A stretch of DNA of 64,000 nt from Hymenobacter glacialis (GTDB lineage: Bacteria; Bacteroidota; Bacteroidia; Cytophagales; Hymenobacteraceae), in contig NZ_MDZC01000112.1 in NCBI RefSeq assembly GCF_001816165.1, positions 1 to 64,000 on the forward strand, given 5' to 3'. The notes beneath the pieces were generated by a model, which saw nothing but the letters and a program-made list of their open reading frames with translations, did not search any database and was not told where the DNA came from. The translations under genes were made by a program, and so were the position numbers. Shown piece after piece: positions 1 to 10,854 of this stretch (position 1 is its first letter; the number at the start of each line of letters is the position of its first letter).

Positions 1-180
1 GGACTGCAGTTTTATGCGGTATTAATCCGCCTTTCGGCGGGCTATCCCCCAGATTCGGGTAGGTTGGCTACGCGTTACGCACCCGTGCGCCACTATTGTT
101 ATTGCTAACAACCGTTCGACTTGCATGTATTAGGCCTGCCGCTAGCGTTCATCCTGAGCCAAGATCAAACTCTCCATTGT
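1..180 (-). rRNA. rrs: 16S ribosomal RNA, 5' end (partial)
   Basis: The reverse complement begins with the conserved 16S start (ACAATGGAGAGTTTGATC, then TGGCTCAGGATGAACGC) and continues through the V1 region (AATACATGCAAGTCGAACGG) to the left edge. Aligned with the E. coli 5' end, the mature RNA should start at about 180. Only the first ~180 nt are inside the window; the rest of the rrn operon lies to the left. Confidence 0.97.
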
Positions 181-533
181 AAAATATCCTACACCCGTCC
201 GAAGACGGGCTGATGTCGAGTGCTAATCCGACCCGTGTTAACGAGTTCGTGTCGTCGTTCTACGCTTGTATTTTCCTGCTCCCCGCATCGCTGCAGGAAG
301 CCCTTACTATTTGTCTTTTCCAATCATTCAAAGAACGTGTGCCAGCCCCTATTGGGCTAACGCTGCTACTACTTGCGTAATAGAAAACTAATTTTTGAGT
401 TTAAGACTCTCGCTGCTCGACCACCTTCTCCTTCTTTTGTAAGAGTCGGATTGATAACAGTGCGGCGTTGTCTTTTCGTTCAACCCATTCAACTTTTGGC
501 CTCCTGTTGAGACCCTTATTGCGATTGGGAGTG
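181..533 (-). other. rrn operon 5' leader
   Basis: This non-coding stretch lies between the rrn promoter at 534-562 and the mature 16S 5' end. It should be transcribed as the precursor leader and removed during rRNA processing. I see no gene in it. Confidence 0.7.
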
Positions 534-562
534 CAAAGATACGTGAAGTTTTTATTAATCAA
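534..562 (-). promoter_or_regulatory. rrn operon promoter (Bacteroidota -33/-7)
   Basis: On the minus strand there is TTG (560-562), 18 nt, then TATCTTTG (534-541). This matches the -33 TTG / -7 TAnnTTTG consensus of the Bacteroidota primary sigma factor. The spacer is AT-rich. Transcription should start near 527-530 and run left through the leader into 16S. Confidence 0.8.
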
Positions 563-925
563 AAGCCGGGGGTGATTATTTTCATTGAAATGCCAGCCAA
601 CTGCTAGCTGGAAGCAGGTATCTGCCAGATAAAGATGCTGTAAGGGTATTGAAAAAAAATTGATGTGTTTGAATGGCTGCTGCCACAGCTGATAATTGTG
701 TGGCTACGGTAATCGGGTGCAGACTTGTTTTGTTGGAATAGCCGACTGTTTTGGTGATTTCGGCAACGCATTCAAAGCAGGTAGTTCTACGATGTAGTGG
801 AGGAGCCGTGGTGTGGAGTGGGGGATTTGTAGCGAGCGGGTAGTGGCAGGTTCCTAAGGGAGATAACTATTCAGTGTAGTTCTCGTTCAAGACGTCCCTG
901 CTTTATTATTAACTTCCTTCCCTTC
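563..925. other. intergenic, no gene seen
   Basis: The region is noticeably richer in A and T than the surrounding genes. It holds no open frame with a recognisable product and no tRNA-like fold that I can see. It separates the rrn promoter from the terminator at 926-983. Confidence 0.5.
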
Positions 926-983
926 CACAACCCAACAAAAAAGGCCCGTTCCATTTGGAACGGGCCTTTTTTGTTGGGTTGTG
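926..983. terminator. bidirectional hairpin terminator
   Basis: A near-perfect inverted repeat runs from CACAACCCAAC to GTTGGGTTGTG with core stem AAGGCCCGTTCC/GGAACGGGCC and a 4-nt loop. The stem is flanked by an A run on the left and a T run on the right, so it can terminate in both directions. It lies downstream of the minus-strand gene ending at 1026. Confidence 0.85.
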
Positions 984-1025
984 AGAAAGTCTCATTATGG
1001 AGTAATGGGTTCTTCCTGGACAAGA

Positions 1026-1508
1026 CTACTTTTTGTGTACTTGTTTGAGGCTGTGCCGTACTTCTTTGTGGGCGGTCTTCATGTATGCTTTGAGGCGCTG
1101 CTTGCGGGCGATTACGATAACCTGGGCATTGGCCAAGTTTACGGTTGACTCAGCTGCCGAAGCGTTCAGGGTCATGTTCTCATCGGCGTAGCCTGCGTAC
1201 GTTACTCGGGCGAGCAAGGGGCCGGCGTTAGCGGGCACTACAAACTCAAATTCGCCTTCGGCGTTCGTGACGGCCATTTGCTTGGTGCTGGCAAGGATGA
1301 CTACGGCACCTGGCAATACACCAGCGGGGTTGGTGATGGTGCCGGTCAAAACGATTTTTTCGCCTGATTCCCTTTTTGGGGCGTCAGGGGCCTTGTCATT
1401 GGTGCGACCAGTTGGGAAGGTGGTGTTGCTAGCGAGAAGCTCTTGAGCGCTGACATTGCGGAAGGTGAACAGCGAAAGGACGGCGATGAGAGCGGCGAAA
1501 TGACGCAT
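1026..1508 (-). CDS. exported carboxypeptidase-regulatory-like domain protein
   Basis: The 160-residue product has an N-terminal signal peptide (about residues 1-21, cleavage after VSA). Residues ~50-130 form one carboxypeptidase regulatory-like beta-sandwich (GTITNPAGVLPGAVVILAST, then TNAEGEFEFVVP). This fold is the usual N-terminal domain of SusC/TonB-dependent receptors and also occurs alone in Bacteroidota envelope proteins. No barrel or enzyme domain follows; the C-terminus is short and basic (KAYMKTAHKEVRHSLKQVHK). The role is unknown and could be periplasmic or surface-located. It is a single-gene unit bounded by the hairpin at 926-983 and a -7 box upstream. Confidence 0.75.
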   Translation of the reverse strand: MRHFAALIAVLSLFTFRNVSAQELLASNTTFPTGRTNDKAPDAPKRESGEKIVLTGTITNPAGVLPGAVVILASTKQMAVTNAEGEFEFVVPANAGPLLARVTYAGYADENMTLNASAAESTVNLANAQVIVIARKQRLKAYMKTAHKEVRHSLKQVHKK

Positions 1509-1543
1509 GATGAGCTGTGTTTAAATTTTGTATTTGAATGATG

Positions 1544-1551
1544 CAAATCTA
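1544..1551 (-). promoter_or_regulatory. -7 promoter box for the 1026-1508 gene
   Basis: TAGATTTG on the minus strand matches TAnnTTTG and lies 35 nt before the ATG. No clear -33 TTG is seen at the usual spacing. Confidence 0.5.
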
Positions 1552-1661
1552 GAGATGAGAGGAGTCTCGCATTTGCACCACTCGGTTAAAGACTATAATT
1601 CACCGGTGAACAGCTTGATTTTCCACCGCAATAGTCGTTGGACTGAGTTGGAGGGGAAAAC

Positions 1662-1707
1662 GTCATTTCCTTGCCAGATACTGTTCCGCATCTGGCAAGG
1701 AAATGAC
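1662..1707. repeat. perfect 18-bp inverted repeat (hairpin)
   Basis: GTCATTTCCTTGCCAGAT (1662-1679) is repeated exactly in reverse complement at 1690-1707 with a 10-nt loop. AAAA lies to the left and TTTT to the right, so it could act as a terminator. It lies between the divergent 1026-1508 gene and the hybrid kinase. Confidence 0.75.
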
Positions 1708-1792
1708 ACCTTTTGGGTAGCGTGAGGAAGCGTTTAGCCAGTTATGAATTTTGGGCCGCTTTCATGCCGGATATTGTTGTGTGCCTCCAATT

Positions 1793-4700
1793 ATGCCCTC
1801 TACCTTTCTGCTTTCGGTTCCTCTTGATTCTAACGAGGACTTGGCCCAACATCAGCAGCGAAATGCCGAGTTGTTCTGCGCTCTGCGTAATGCGCTTGAT
1901 ACTGATTTGGGGAGAGAGTCAATGGCTCTGCTGACCAGTTTGTTGCCGGAGGGGATAATGATGCTTGATGCGATTGGAAGCATTGTGGTGCTCAACGAGC
2001 AATTCTTTACGCTGTATGGACTGCCCGATGAGCCGGCCACCTGGTTGGGGCGTGAGGGAAATGAACTGCTGGCGTACGTGCAGACCCAAAGACTGACGTG
2101 TGATACTGCTTTGACACGTGCCACAGGCCAGCAACCGGGTAATGCGTTGGGGGTTCCTAATGAATTGGTAAGGCTGCGCGATGGGCGTGTATTGGCGTGT
2201 GACGTGGTGGTAGGCGAGCGGGTGGAGGCTGGACAGCCATACCGGATGCTGGGCCTGCGCGATGTGAGCGAGCAACGGCGGATAAACCAAGTGGAAGCCA
2301 TTGCTGGCATTACACATCAGAATCCTAATCCATTATTACAGCTTGCTGCTTCCGGGCGGCAGCAATATGCCAATGAAGCGGCCCAGGCGCTGGGGAAGGG
2401 ACTCACGCGCGCCACTCGGTTGAATGGGATGCGGCGGTTGCGGGACTTGGCGGCCCGAGCAATGGCGGCGGGCACTGCACAGTGTGAAGAAGGGCAGCTT
2501 GAAGGGCAGTGGTTTAGTGTGCAGGGGGTGCCGGTTGCTGCCGGGGGCTACGTGAATTTGTACGTGGTTGAAATAACTGCGCGGGTACAGGCCGAGCAGC
2601 AACTGCAAAAGCAGCAGCGCTTTTACGAAACCATACTGCACGAATTGCCTGCTGAAGTGTTTGTGGTGGATCCGGAGTACCGCTACCGCTTTGCGAACCC
2701 CACGGCCGTGCCCGACGCTGAACTGCGGCAATGGATGTTGGGCCGCACCAACGCCGAGTACAGTACCCGCCGCGGTTACCCTACCACTGTGGTGGAAAAG
2801 CGGCAGGCCGAACTAGCCACTGTGCTGGAGCGCCGCCAACGCCACGAGTGGGTGGAAACGCTTGGCAGCGCCGACGAACTACGCTACATGATGCGCCGCC
2901 TGCAGCCCGTGCCTGAGGGTGGGGAGGCCGTGGGGCTGGTTATTGGCTACGGGCTTGATATTACGGCGCAGGAAATAGCGCGGCGCGAGTTGCGGGAGCA
3001 GCAGGAGTTTACGCAGAGCATACTGGATGCCAGCCCGAGCGTGATTTACGTGCGCAACGCGGAGCATGAAATTATCTTCGAAAACCACGCCATGCAGGCC
3101 ATTCGGGAGGCAACCCGCCATCTGACCGGTGAGGCGCTGGCGCCGGATAGCGTGGAAGCCAAAGAAAAGGCTAAGCTGGCCGACCACGACTTGCAGGTGC
3201 TGCGCAGTGGCTGCGAACTGACGGTGGAGGAGACGCTAACGCAGCGCGACGGTTCGGTGCGGGTGTTTCAGACGGTGAAAAGGCCCTTGCTCCGGCCCGA
3301 TGGCAGCGTGCATGTGTTGGGTGTAAGCACGGATATTACGGCTGTTAAGGAGGCACAGCAGACGTTGGAGCGCAGCGAAAAACAGTACCGGGACCTGATG
3401 ACTTACGCGCAGGCCTTGATTTGTACCCATGCCCTGGACGGGACCGTGCTGACGGCCAATCCGGCCCTGGCCGAACTACTGAATATGCCGGTGGCCGACA
3501 TAGTGGGGAGCAACGTGGCTGACGTGATGACAACGGAAGACCGTGCCGCGTTTGCTACTTACCTGGGCCATATCAGTGCTATGCACGAAGATGCGGGGGT
3601 GCAGCGGGTGCGGCCCCGCGGCAGCCAGGAATTGCGCTACCTGCTGTACCGCAACCTGATGGTGAGCGAGCCTGGCCAGGAACCTTACGTGATTTCGCAT
3701 TCGCACGACATCACCGAGCGCATTGCGGCCGAACGGGAAATGAAGCGCGCCAAGGAAGCGGCCGAATCGGCGGCGGTGGCCAAGGAAAACTTTCTGGCCA
3801 ACATGAGCCACGAAATCCGCACGCCTCTGAATGGCATTCTGGGCATGGCCAGCCAGCTGGGCAAAACACTACTCGACTCACGCCAGAAGGAGTTTCTGCG
3901 CATGATTCGCACCTCGGGCCAGCACCTGGTCAGCGTTATAAACGACGTGCTGGACATGGCTAAAATCACGTCTGGAAAGCTGGGTTTTGAGCAGGTGAAT
4001 TTCAACCTGCGCGAGTCGATGACGCAGGCAATGCAGCCGCTGGCTTTGCAGGCCCAGGAGAAGGGGCTGTCTTTCGGCTATGCGCTGCTGCGCGACGACT
4101 GCGACTACCCGTGGGTGGTGAGCGACCCGTACCGCCTCAATCAAATCCTTATCAATCTGGTGGCCAATGCCATCAAGTTTACCTCGCGCGGCGGAGTTAC
4201 GGTGGTGGGCCGGCAGCTTGCGGCCAGCGCCACACACATCACGGTGGAATTCAGTGTGACCGATACGGGCATTGGCATCGAGTCTAATAAGCAGGTACAC
4301 ATTTTCGAAGACTTTACTCAGGCATATGCCGATACGACCCGGCAGTTTGGCGGTACCGGGCTGGGGCTGAGCATTAGCCGGGCGCTGGTGGAGCAACTGG
4401 ATGGGGTGCTCACGTTGCGCAGCGCGCCGGGGGAGGGGAGCACGTTTGCCTTCTCTCTGACCCTGCCCAAGGCCGAAGTGCCCGTGGAGGTGGCCGCGCC
4501 ACTGGGGGAGTTCAATACCGGGGCGCTGATGGGCCTGGTGGTGCTCCTGGTGGAAGACAACGAGATAAACCGTGAGGTAGCCCGTTTTATGCTGGAGGAC
4601 TGGGGCGTGATTCTGGAGGAGGCCGTGGACGGGGAGCAGGGCCTACAAATGTTAAAGGAAAACGCCTACGATGTGGTGCTAATGGACATTCAGATGCCGG

Positions 4701-5257
4701 GACTGAATGGGGTGGAAGTGACGCGGGCCGTGCGCCAGCTGCCCGACCCCCGGCGCGCCCAGGTACCCATTCTGGCCCTCACAGCGAATGCGTTTCGGGA
4801 AGACAACGAGCGGTACCGCGCTGCGGGCATGGACGACTGCCTGGCTAAGCCCTACGAGGAACAGGAGCTCTACCACAAAATGGATGCCCTGCGCCGCATC
4901 CGCCGCGCTGCATTGCCCTACGACCTGACCAAGCTGCGCGCCATGGCGCACGGCCGCGAAGATTTTGTGGCCCGAATTATCCGTTCTTTTCTGGCGAACA
5001 CGCCCGGCAGCCTGGTGCAAATGCAGGACGCCGCCATGGTGCAAAACTGGCCGAAAGTGGCAGAACTGGCCCACCACATAAAGCCCAATCTGCTGGCGCT
5101 GAGCGTAGCCGATGCCGCAGGCCCGATGGCCATTCTGGAGAAGGCCCCACAAGCTGGCCTCGCCACTGCTGAACGGCCGGCCATGGTAGCCCAGCTGGTG
5201 GTGCTGGTGACACGGGTGCTGGCCCTGTTGCCCGGCGAATTGCCCGCGGCAGAATAG
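1793..5257 (+). CDS. PAS-domain hybrid histidine kinase with REC and HPt domains
   Basis: This 1154-residue sensor kinase has an N-terminal half (about 1-640) of consecutive PAS folds and no clear membrane segments, so it is probably cytosolic. The HisKA H-box is SHEIRTPLNG with phospho-accepting His ~673. HATPase_c follows: N-box NQILINLVANAIKF ~782, G1 DTGIGIE ~823, G2 GGTGLGLSI ~853. A receiver (~916-1035) has VEDNEINRE, phospho-Asp ~965 in MDIQMPG and Lys in LAKPY ~1018. A C-terminal HPt domain has AHHIKPN with His ~1094. The protein therefore carries a full His-Asp-His relay, and an output Asp on another regulator is expected. The convergent LytTR regulator ending 18 nt away is a possible partner. 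The frame is open from a TTG at 1751, but ATG 1793 is preferred. Confidence 0.93.
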   Translation: MPSTFLLSVPLDSNEDLAQHQQRNAELFCALRNALDTDLGRESMALLTSLLPEGIMMLDAIGSIVVLNEQFFTLYGLPDEPATWLGREGNELLAYVQTQRLTCDTALTRATGQQPGNALGVPNELVRLRDGRVLACDVVVGERVEAGQPYRMLGLRDVSEQRRINQVEAIAGITHQNPNPLLQLAASGRQQYANEAAQALGKGLTRATRLNGMRRLRDLAARAMAAGTAQCEEGQLEGQWFSVQGVPVAAGGYVNLYVVEITARVQAEQQLQKQQRFYETILHELPAEVFVVDPEYRYRFANPTAVPDAELRQWMLGRTNAEYSTRRGYPTTVVEKRQAELATVLERRQRHEWVETLGSADELRYMMRRLQPVPEGGEAVGLVIGYGLDITAQEIARRELREQQEFTQSILDASPSVIYVRNAEHEIIFENHAMQAIREATRHLTGEALAPDSVEAKEKAKLADHDLQVLRSGCELTVEETLTQRDGSVRVFQTVKRPLLRPDGSVHVLGVSTDITAVKEAQQTLERSEKQYRDLMTYAQALICTHALDGTVLTANPALAELLNMPVADIVGSNVADVMTTEDRAAFATYLGHISAMHEDAGVQRVRPRGSQELRYLLYRNLMVSEPGQEPYVISHSHDITERIAAEREMKRAKEAAESAAVAKENFLANMSHEIRTPLNGILGMASQLGKTLLDSRQKEFLRMIRTSGQHLVSVINDVLDMAKITSGKLGFEQVNFNLRESMTQAMQPLALQAQEKGLSFGYALLRDDCDYPWVVSDPYRLNQILINLVANAIKFTSRGGVTVVGRQLAASATHITVEFSVTDTGIGIESNKQVHIFEDFTQAYADTTRQFGGTGLGLSISRALVEQLDGVLTLRSAPGEGSTFAFSLTLPKAEVPVEVAAPLGEFNTGALMGLVVLLVEDNEINREVARFMLEDWGVILEEAVDGEQGLQMLKENAYDVVLMDIQMPGLNGVEVTRAVRQLPDPRRAQVPILALTANAFREDNERYRAAGMDDCLAKPYEEQELYHKMDALRRIRRAALPYDLTKLRAMAHGREDFVARIIRSFLANTPGSLVQMQDAAMVQNWPKVAELAHHIKPNLLALSVADAAGPMAILEKAPQAGLATAERPAMVAQLVVLVTRVLALLPGELPAAE

Positions 5258-5275
5258 GGGCCAGCCAAGCCGGCG

Positions 5276-5572
5276 CTACGCGCCGCGCAGGCGGCGGTAA
5301 AACCCTTCCTGGTAAGATTTGCTCACGGGGATTTCGTGCTTGCCAAAGCCCAGTATATGGTCCTCTACGGCGTCGATGCGCTTGGTATTGACAATGTACG
5401 AGCGGTGCACGCGGGCAAATTGGGTAGCGGGCAGCCGCGATTCCAAGACCTTGAGCGTGCTGTAGACGATGAGCTTTTGCTTGTCGAGCACAAGTACGGA
5501 ATAGTCGGACAGGGCTTCGATGTAGAGTAGCTCGGCGTAGTTGACGCGCACAATCTTCTTGTTGACTTTCAC
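5276..5572 (-). CDS. LytTR DNA-binding half of a frameshifted response regulator
   Basis: These 98 residues form a complete LytTR domain (VNYAELLYIEALSDYSVLVL ... FARVHRSYIVN ... GKHEIPVSKSYQEGF). The frame is open upstream of the GTG at 5572 and reads HDQHLFVKVNKK, the usual linker entry of REC-LytTR proteins. That linker overlaps the 3' end of the receiver frame (5569-6009) one base out of register. The simplest reading is one REC-LytTR regulator broken by loss of a single C in the CCCTCCCCC run near 5588. A real split with GTGA translational coupling is possible but less likely. The gene ends 18 nt from the convergent hybrid kinase. Confidence 0.8.
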   Translation of the reverse strand: MKVNKKIVRVNYAELLYIEALSDYSVLVLDKQKLIVYSTLKVLESRLPATQFARVHRSYIVNTKRIDAVEDHILGFGKHEIPVSKSYQEGFYRRLRGA

Positions 5573-6009
5573 GAACAGGTGTTGGTCGTGGGGGAGGGCA
5601 GCGGGGCGGGGGCGGGCTCGGGGTGGAGAGAGGCCGCGCGGTTGGCCTGCACGCGTTGCACGGCCTGCAGCAAGCGGGGAAACTCCACGGGCTTCACGAT
5701 GTAGTCGGTGACGTGCAGGTCGAAGGCGGTGAGGGCAAAGTCGCGGTGGGAAGTTACCAGCACAATGTCGGGCTGCGGCGTGGGCAGGATGCGCACCAGG
5801 TCGAGGCCCGAAAGCAGGGGCATTTCAACATCCAAAAAAGCAATATCAACTTTGCCACCCTGGTGAAAGAATGCCAGGCAATCGACGGCGTTGCTGAACG
5901 AGGCTACCAGCTCCAATTCGGGCGTGAGGCCGATGAGGTGCTCCAGGGTCAGACGGTTCATTTCGTTGTCGTCGACGAGGAGGCAAGTGAGCTTGGCGGA
6001 GGGAGTCAT
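5569..6009 (-). CDS. receiver-domain half of a frameshifted LytTR response regulator
   Basis: The 146-residue product starts at MTPSAKLTCLLVDDNEMNRL and is a CheY-like receiver. It has the acidic pair DD, phospho-Asp in IAFLDVEMP, T/S in LVTSHRD and Lys in DYIVKPVEFP. It then runs into a Pro/Ala linker and stops at TTNTCS. In intact homologues a LytTR domain follows this linker, and here it continues in the next frame (5276-5572). The frame is open to 6096, but ATG 6009 gives the normal receiver start. As read, the product would be a stand-alone receiver unable to bind DNA. Confidence 0.8.
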   Translation of the reverse strand: MTPSAKLTCLLVDDNEMNRLTLEHLIGLTPELELVASFSNAVDCLAFFHQGGKVDIAFLDVEMPLLSGLDLVRILPTPQPDIVLVTSHRDFALTAFDLHVTDYIVKPVEFPRLLQAVQRVQANRAASLHPEPAPAPLPSPTTNTCS

Positions 6010-6399
6010 GGCGGCGAGAAAGTACCTGTTTGCAGAATGGCGAAAGAATAAGGGAAGCGCTGGGGCAGGCGTCGCGTACCAGCTGGTAGCTAGCATCTTA
6101 TTCGTTAATCATACGGCTTGAGAATACAAACTAGATTCCGCCAAACTCTTGGTGCACTATTAGTTCGTTCAACCTCGATAATCGGGTGGTGAACAGGGGT
6201 TTTCGGCTGGTTAAAATAATGAATTTTGCGCTTCGACGCTGAGCGGTATAGGCCGCTCGGTGGCCTGGACGAAAGCAGGAGTTGCTGGCTGGCCCTGCAG
6301 GAATGACCCCCTCAACTCCCTGGCTGCGCGTGCAAGCGGCGCTGGCAAAGTAGCTTCGTGGGCCTGATGAGCAAAATCAACTAGCAGGCGCCTCACTTT
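6010..6399. other. intergenic between divergent genes, no gene seen
   Basis: This 390-nt stretch separates the minus-strand receiver gene from the plus-strand amidohydrolase. I find no convincing -7 box in either direction, no RNA gene and no hairpin of note. Confidence 0.45.
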
Positions 6400-7737
6400 A
6401 TGGGAAAGTTCAGCTTGCGACAGCTTCTTACATCGGGCCGGTATCAATGGCGCAGCCGGTTGGTTTGGGTGGGCCTGCTGCTGGGCGGCGCCGCAGGCGC
6501 ACAGGGGCAGTCTGCCCCGGCCACGCCCGTAACCGCCGTGCCGGTGCTCCTGCGGCCTGCCGCCGTGTTCGACGGGCGCGACCTGCACCAAGGCTGGGCC
6601 GTGCTGGTAGAAAACGATAAAATAACGGCCGCAGGCCCGGCCGCCCAAGTGAGCTTGCCCGCAGGCGGGCGCACCATGGACCTTCCTGGCCTTACCCTGA
6701 TGCCCGGCCTGATTGAGGGCCACGCACATATGCTGCTGCACCCCTACAACGAAACTCCCTGGAACGACCAGGTGCTGCTGGAGTCGCACGCGCTACGGGT
6801 GGCTCGGGGCACAGTACATGCGCAGCGCACGCTGCTGGCGGGCTTCACCACGGCCCGCGACCTGGGCAGCGAGGGCGCCGGCTACGCCGATGTGGGTCTG
6901 AAGCAGGCCATTGACCAAGGCATTATTCCCGGGCCGCGCCTGTTAGTAGCTACGCTGGCGCTGGTGGCCACGGGCAGCTACGGTCCCAAGATGGCCACCG
7001 ACATTGACGTGCCCCAAGGTGCCCAAGAGGCCGACGGCGTGGATGGCATTGTGCGTGCCGTCCGGGAGCAAATTGGCAAGGGCGCCGACCTTATTAAGGT
7101 GTATGCTGATTACCGCTGGGGACCCAATGGCACGGCCCAGCCCACTTTCTCACTGGAAGAGCTGACGCTCATTGTGCAGACGGCGCGCTCGGCAGGCCGG
7201 GGCGTGGTGGCGCACGCCTCCACGGTAGAAGGCATGCGCCGTGCCACGCTGGCCGGTGTCGAAACCATTGAGCACGGCGACGATGGCAACGCCGAAATAT
7301 TTAAGCTGATGAAACAGCGCGGCGTGGCGCTGTGCCCCACCGTGGCCGCCGGCGACGCCATTGCGCAGTACCGCGGCTGGAAAAAAGGCCAGGACCCTCA
7401 GCCACCGCGCATCAAGCAGAAACACACAAGCGTGCAGGCGGCCCTGAAAGCTGGCGTGACCTTGGTTATGGGTGGCGATGTGGGCGTGTTTACCCACGGC
7501 GACAACGCCCGCGAGATGGAGCAACTGGTGCAGGACTTTGGCCTCACGCCGCTGCAGGTGTTGCGCCAGGCTACGAGCGGCAACGCCCAGATTTTTCATC
7601 TGGCCGACCGCGGCAGCATTCGTCCCGGCCTGCTGGCCGACCTGGTGGCCGTGACCGGCGACCCCACCCAGGACATTGCCGCCGTGCGCCAGGTACGCCT
7701 GGTAATGAAGGGCGGTGTGCTATATAAACAACCCTGA
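6400..7737 (+). CDS. exported amidohydrolase family protein
   Basis: The 445-residue product has an N-terminal hydrophobic segment (RLVWVGLLLGGAAGAQGQ) that fits a signal peptide. The metal-dependent amidohydrolase (TIM-barrel) body follows. Visible metal-site motifs are EGHAHMLLHP (HxH), the Lys in GADLIKVYADY, His in GVVAHAST, His in ETIEHGDD, and Asp in LVMGGDVGVF. The C-terminal GSIRPGLLADLVAV is the returning beta-sandwich signature of the imidazolonepropionase/Xaa-Pro dipeptidase-like branch. The substrate cannot be read from the sequence; dipeptides or cyclic amides are usual in this branch. It stands alone and is followed by an inverted repeat at 7740-7820. Confidence 0.88.
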   Translation: MGKFSLRQLLTSGRYQWRSRLVWVGLLLGGAAGAQGQSAPATPVTAVPVLLRPAAVFDGRDLHQGWAVLVENDKITAAGPAAQVSLPAGGRTMDLPGLTLMPGLIEGHAHMLLHPYNETPWNDQVLLESHALRVARGTVHAQRTLLAGFTTARDLGSEGAGYADVGLKQAIDQGIIPGPRLLVATLALVATGSYGPKMATDIDVPQGAQEADGVDGIVRAVREQIGKGADLIKVYADYRWGPNGTAQPTFSLEELTLIVQTARSAGRGVVAHASTVEGMRRATLAGVETIEHGDDGNAEIFKLMKQRGVALCPTVAAGDAIAQYRGWKKGQDPQPPRIKQKHTSVQAALKAGVTLVMGGDVGVFTHGDNAREMEQLVQDFGLTPLQVLRQATSGNAQIFHLADRGSIRPGLLADLVAVTGDPTQDIAAVRQVRLVMKGGVLYKQP

Positions 7738-7739
7738 TT

Positions 7740-7820
7740 TTAACGGTGAGTGGTAAACGGTTAGTGGTGAAAGGGTAACGCTTCGACACTAGTCACTCAC
7801 CTCTAACATCTCACCGTTAA
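7740..7820. repeat. imperfect inverted repeat between convergent genes
   Basis: TTAACGGTGAG (7740-7750) pairs with CTCACCGTTAA (7810-7820). The interior has further weaker pairing (GTGGTGAAAG against CACTAGTCACTCAC). It lies between the convergent amidohydrolase and head-GIN genes and may serve as their shared terminator, although it lacks a strong T run. Confidence 0.5.
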
Positions 7821-7824
7821 TGAC

Positions 7825-8529
7825 TTATTGGATGCGGCGCACGCTGCTGCCGCCACTGCTGGACTTGGCCAGGCGGGCGTTGCCTTTGTAGCGAATGTCG
7901 CTGCCACCGGACGCGCTGGTGGAAATCTCCTCCTCGACGTGGACGTTGACGTCGGAGCCACCGCTGGCATTCACGCTGGCGGAAGCGCTTTTCAGGTTGA
8001 AGCCGTTGTAGTCGGAGCCGCCGCTTACGTCTATTTTCTGGCGCTCTGCGCTGCCCGCCAAGGTAATATCGCTGCCGCCTGAAGCCTGAATGGTGAGCAT
8101 TTTGGCATTGAGGGAAAGCGTAACGTCGCTGCCGCCGCTGGCAATAATCCGAAAATTATCGGCTGAGAAGCTGGATTCGCCTTTGGCATCGGCCCCACCG
8201 CTAAGGGACAGGCCGGTAAGCTTAGGGCAGGCAATGTACACCACGGTCTTGCGTTTGCTGCTTAGCAGGTTGCGCACGGAGTAGTTGCGCTCCCAGCCAA
8301 TTTCCAGGGTGTTGCCATTTACGGTGGTGAGCAGGTGTTCCTGGGCTTCGGCGGCGGCTTCTACTACCACCGAGGTGCTGGCGCCCTGGGTTAGCACAAC
8401 ATCGATGCCGCCGCTGGAACTGACTTGTTGGAAGGTGCCCACCTGGCGCGGCTGCTTCACCTGGGCTTGTGCGGTGCAGGAGGCAAACGAAATGGCGACC
8501 ACGGCCGCAGTAAGAAAGTAGGTATTCAT
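7825..8529 (-). CDS. head-GIN domain (DUF2807) exported protein
   Basis: The 234-residue product has an N-terminal signal with a lipobox-like SFASC (Cys ~18), so it may be a lipoprotein, although cleavage after AQA is also possible. The rest is a putative auto-transporter adhesin head-GIN domain. It starts with FQQVSSSGGIDVVLTQG and then repeats the signature SGGSD several times (IIASGGSDVTL, IQASGGSDITL, VSGGSDYNG, NASGGSDVNV, ASGGSDIRY), which build a right-handed beta-helix. Such proteins are common in Bacteroidota envelopes; an adhesive or structural role is inferred only. Confidence 0.88.
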   Translation of the reverse strand: MNTYFLTAAVVAISFASCTAQAQVKQPRQVGTFQQVSSSGGIDVVLTQGASTSVVVEAAAEAQEHLLTTVNGNTLEIGWERNYSVRNLLSSKRKTVVYIACPKLTGLSLSGGADAKGESSFSADNFRIIASGGSDVTLSLNAKMLTIQASGGSDITLAGSAERQKIDVSGGSDYNGFNLKSASASVNASGGSDVNVHVEEEISTSASGGSDIRYKGNARLAKSSSGGSSVRRIQ

Positions 8530-8650
8530 GGTGCAAGCAGAAAAAAGGTATGATGTATGGATGCCAGAACGGAACGTGTGGTTGCCTGGGCTCCCTAATT
8601 TACCAAAGCCTTGCGGAAAAGTACCAAGTGCTTCATGTTGGTAAAAGCAG

Positions 8651-8693
8651 AAAAAGGGTCAGCAACACCTATATTATGCGGTGCTGCTGACCC
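8651..8693 (-). terminator. uvrB terminator
   Basis: The inverted repeat GGGTCAGCAACACC / GGTGCTGCTGACCC (8656-8693) is followed on the minus strand by a T5 run. It lies 25 nt after the uvrB stop codon. Confidence 0.8.
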
Positions 8694-8717
8694 TCTGCCG
8701 AAACCTATGCCAACCGG

Positions 8718-10760
<2,043 letters not shown>

Positions 10761-10854
10761 GCAACGCGAAAGGTAGGCCGAAAAGGTCAGCCTGACTTAA
10801 CCGCAAACCAGTATTTTGGGTTTCGTCGGAATTGAATTAGGCTTATGTGATAGA

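Noticed and set aside
5569-5600. Programmed -1 ribosomal frameshift joining REC to LytTR
   Set aside because: No slippery heptamer in the receiver frame and no obvious stimulatory structure; a single-base deletion in the C run is simpler.
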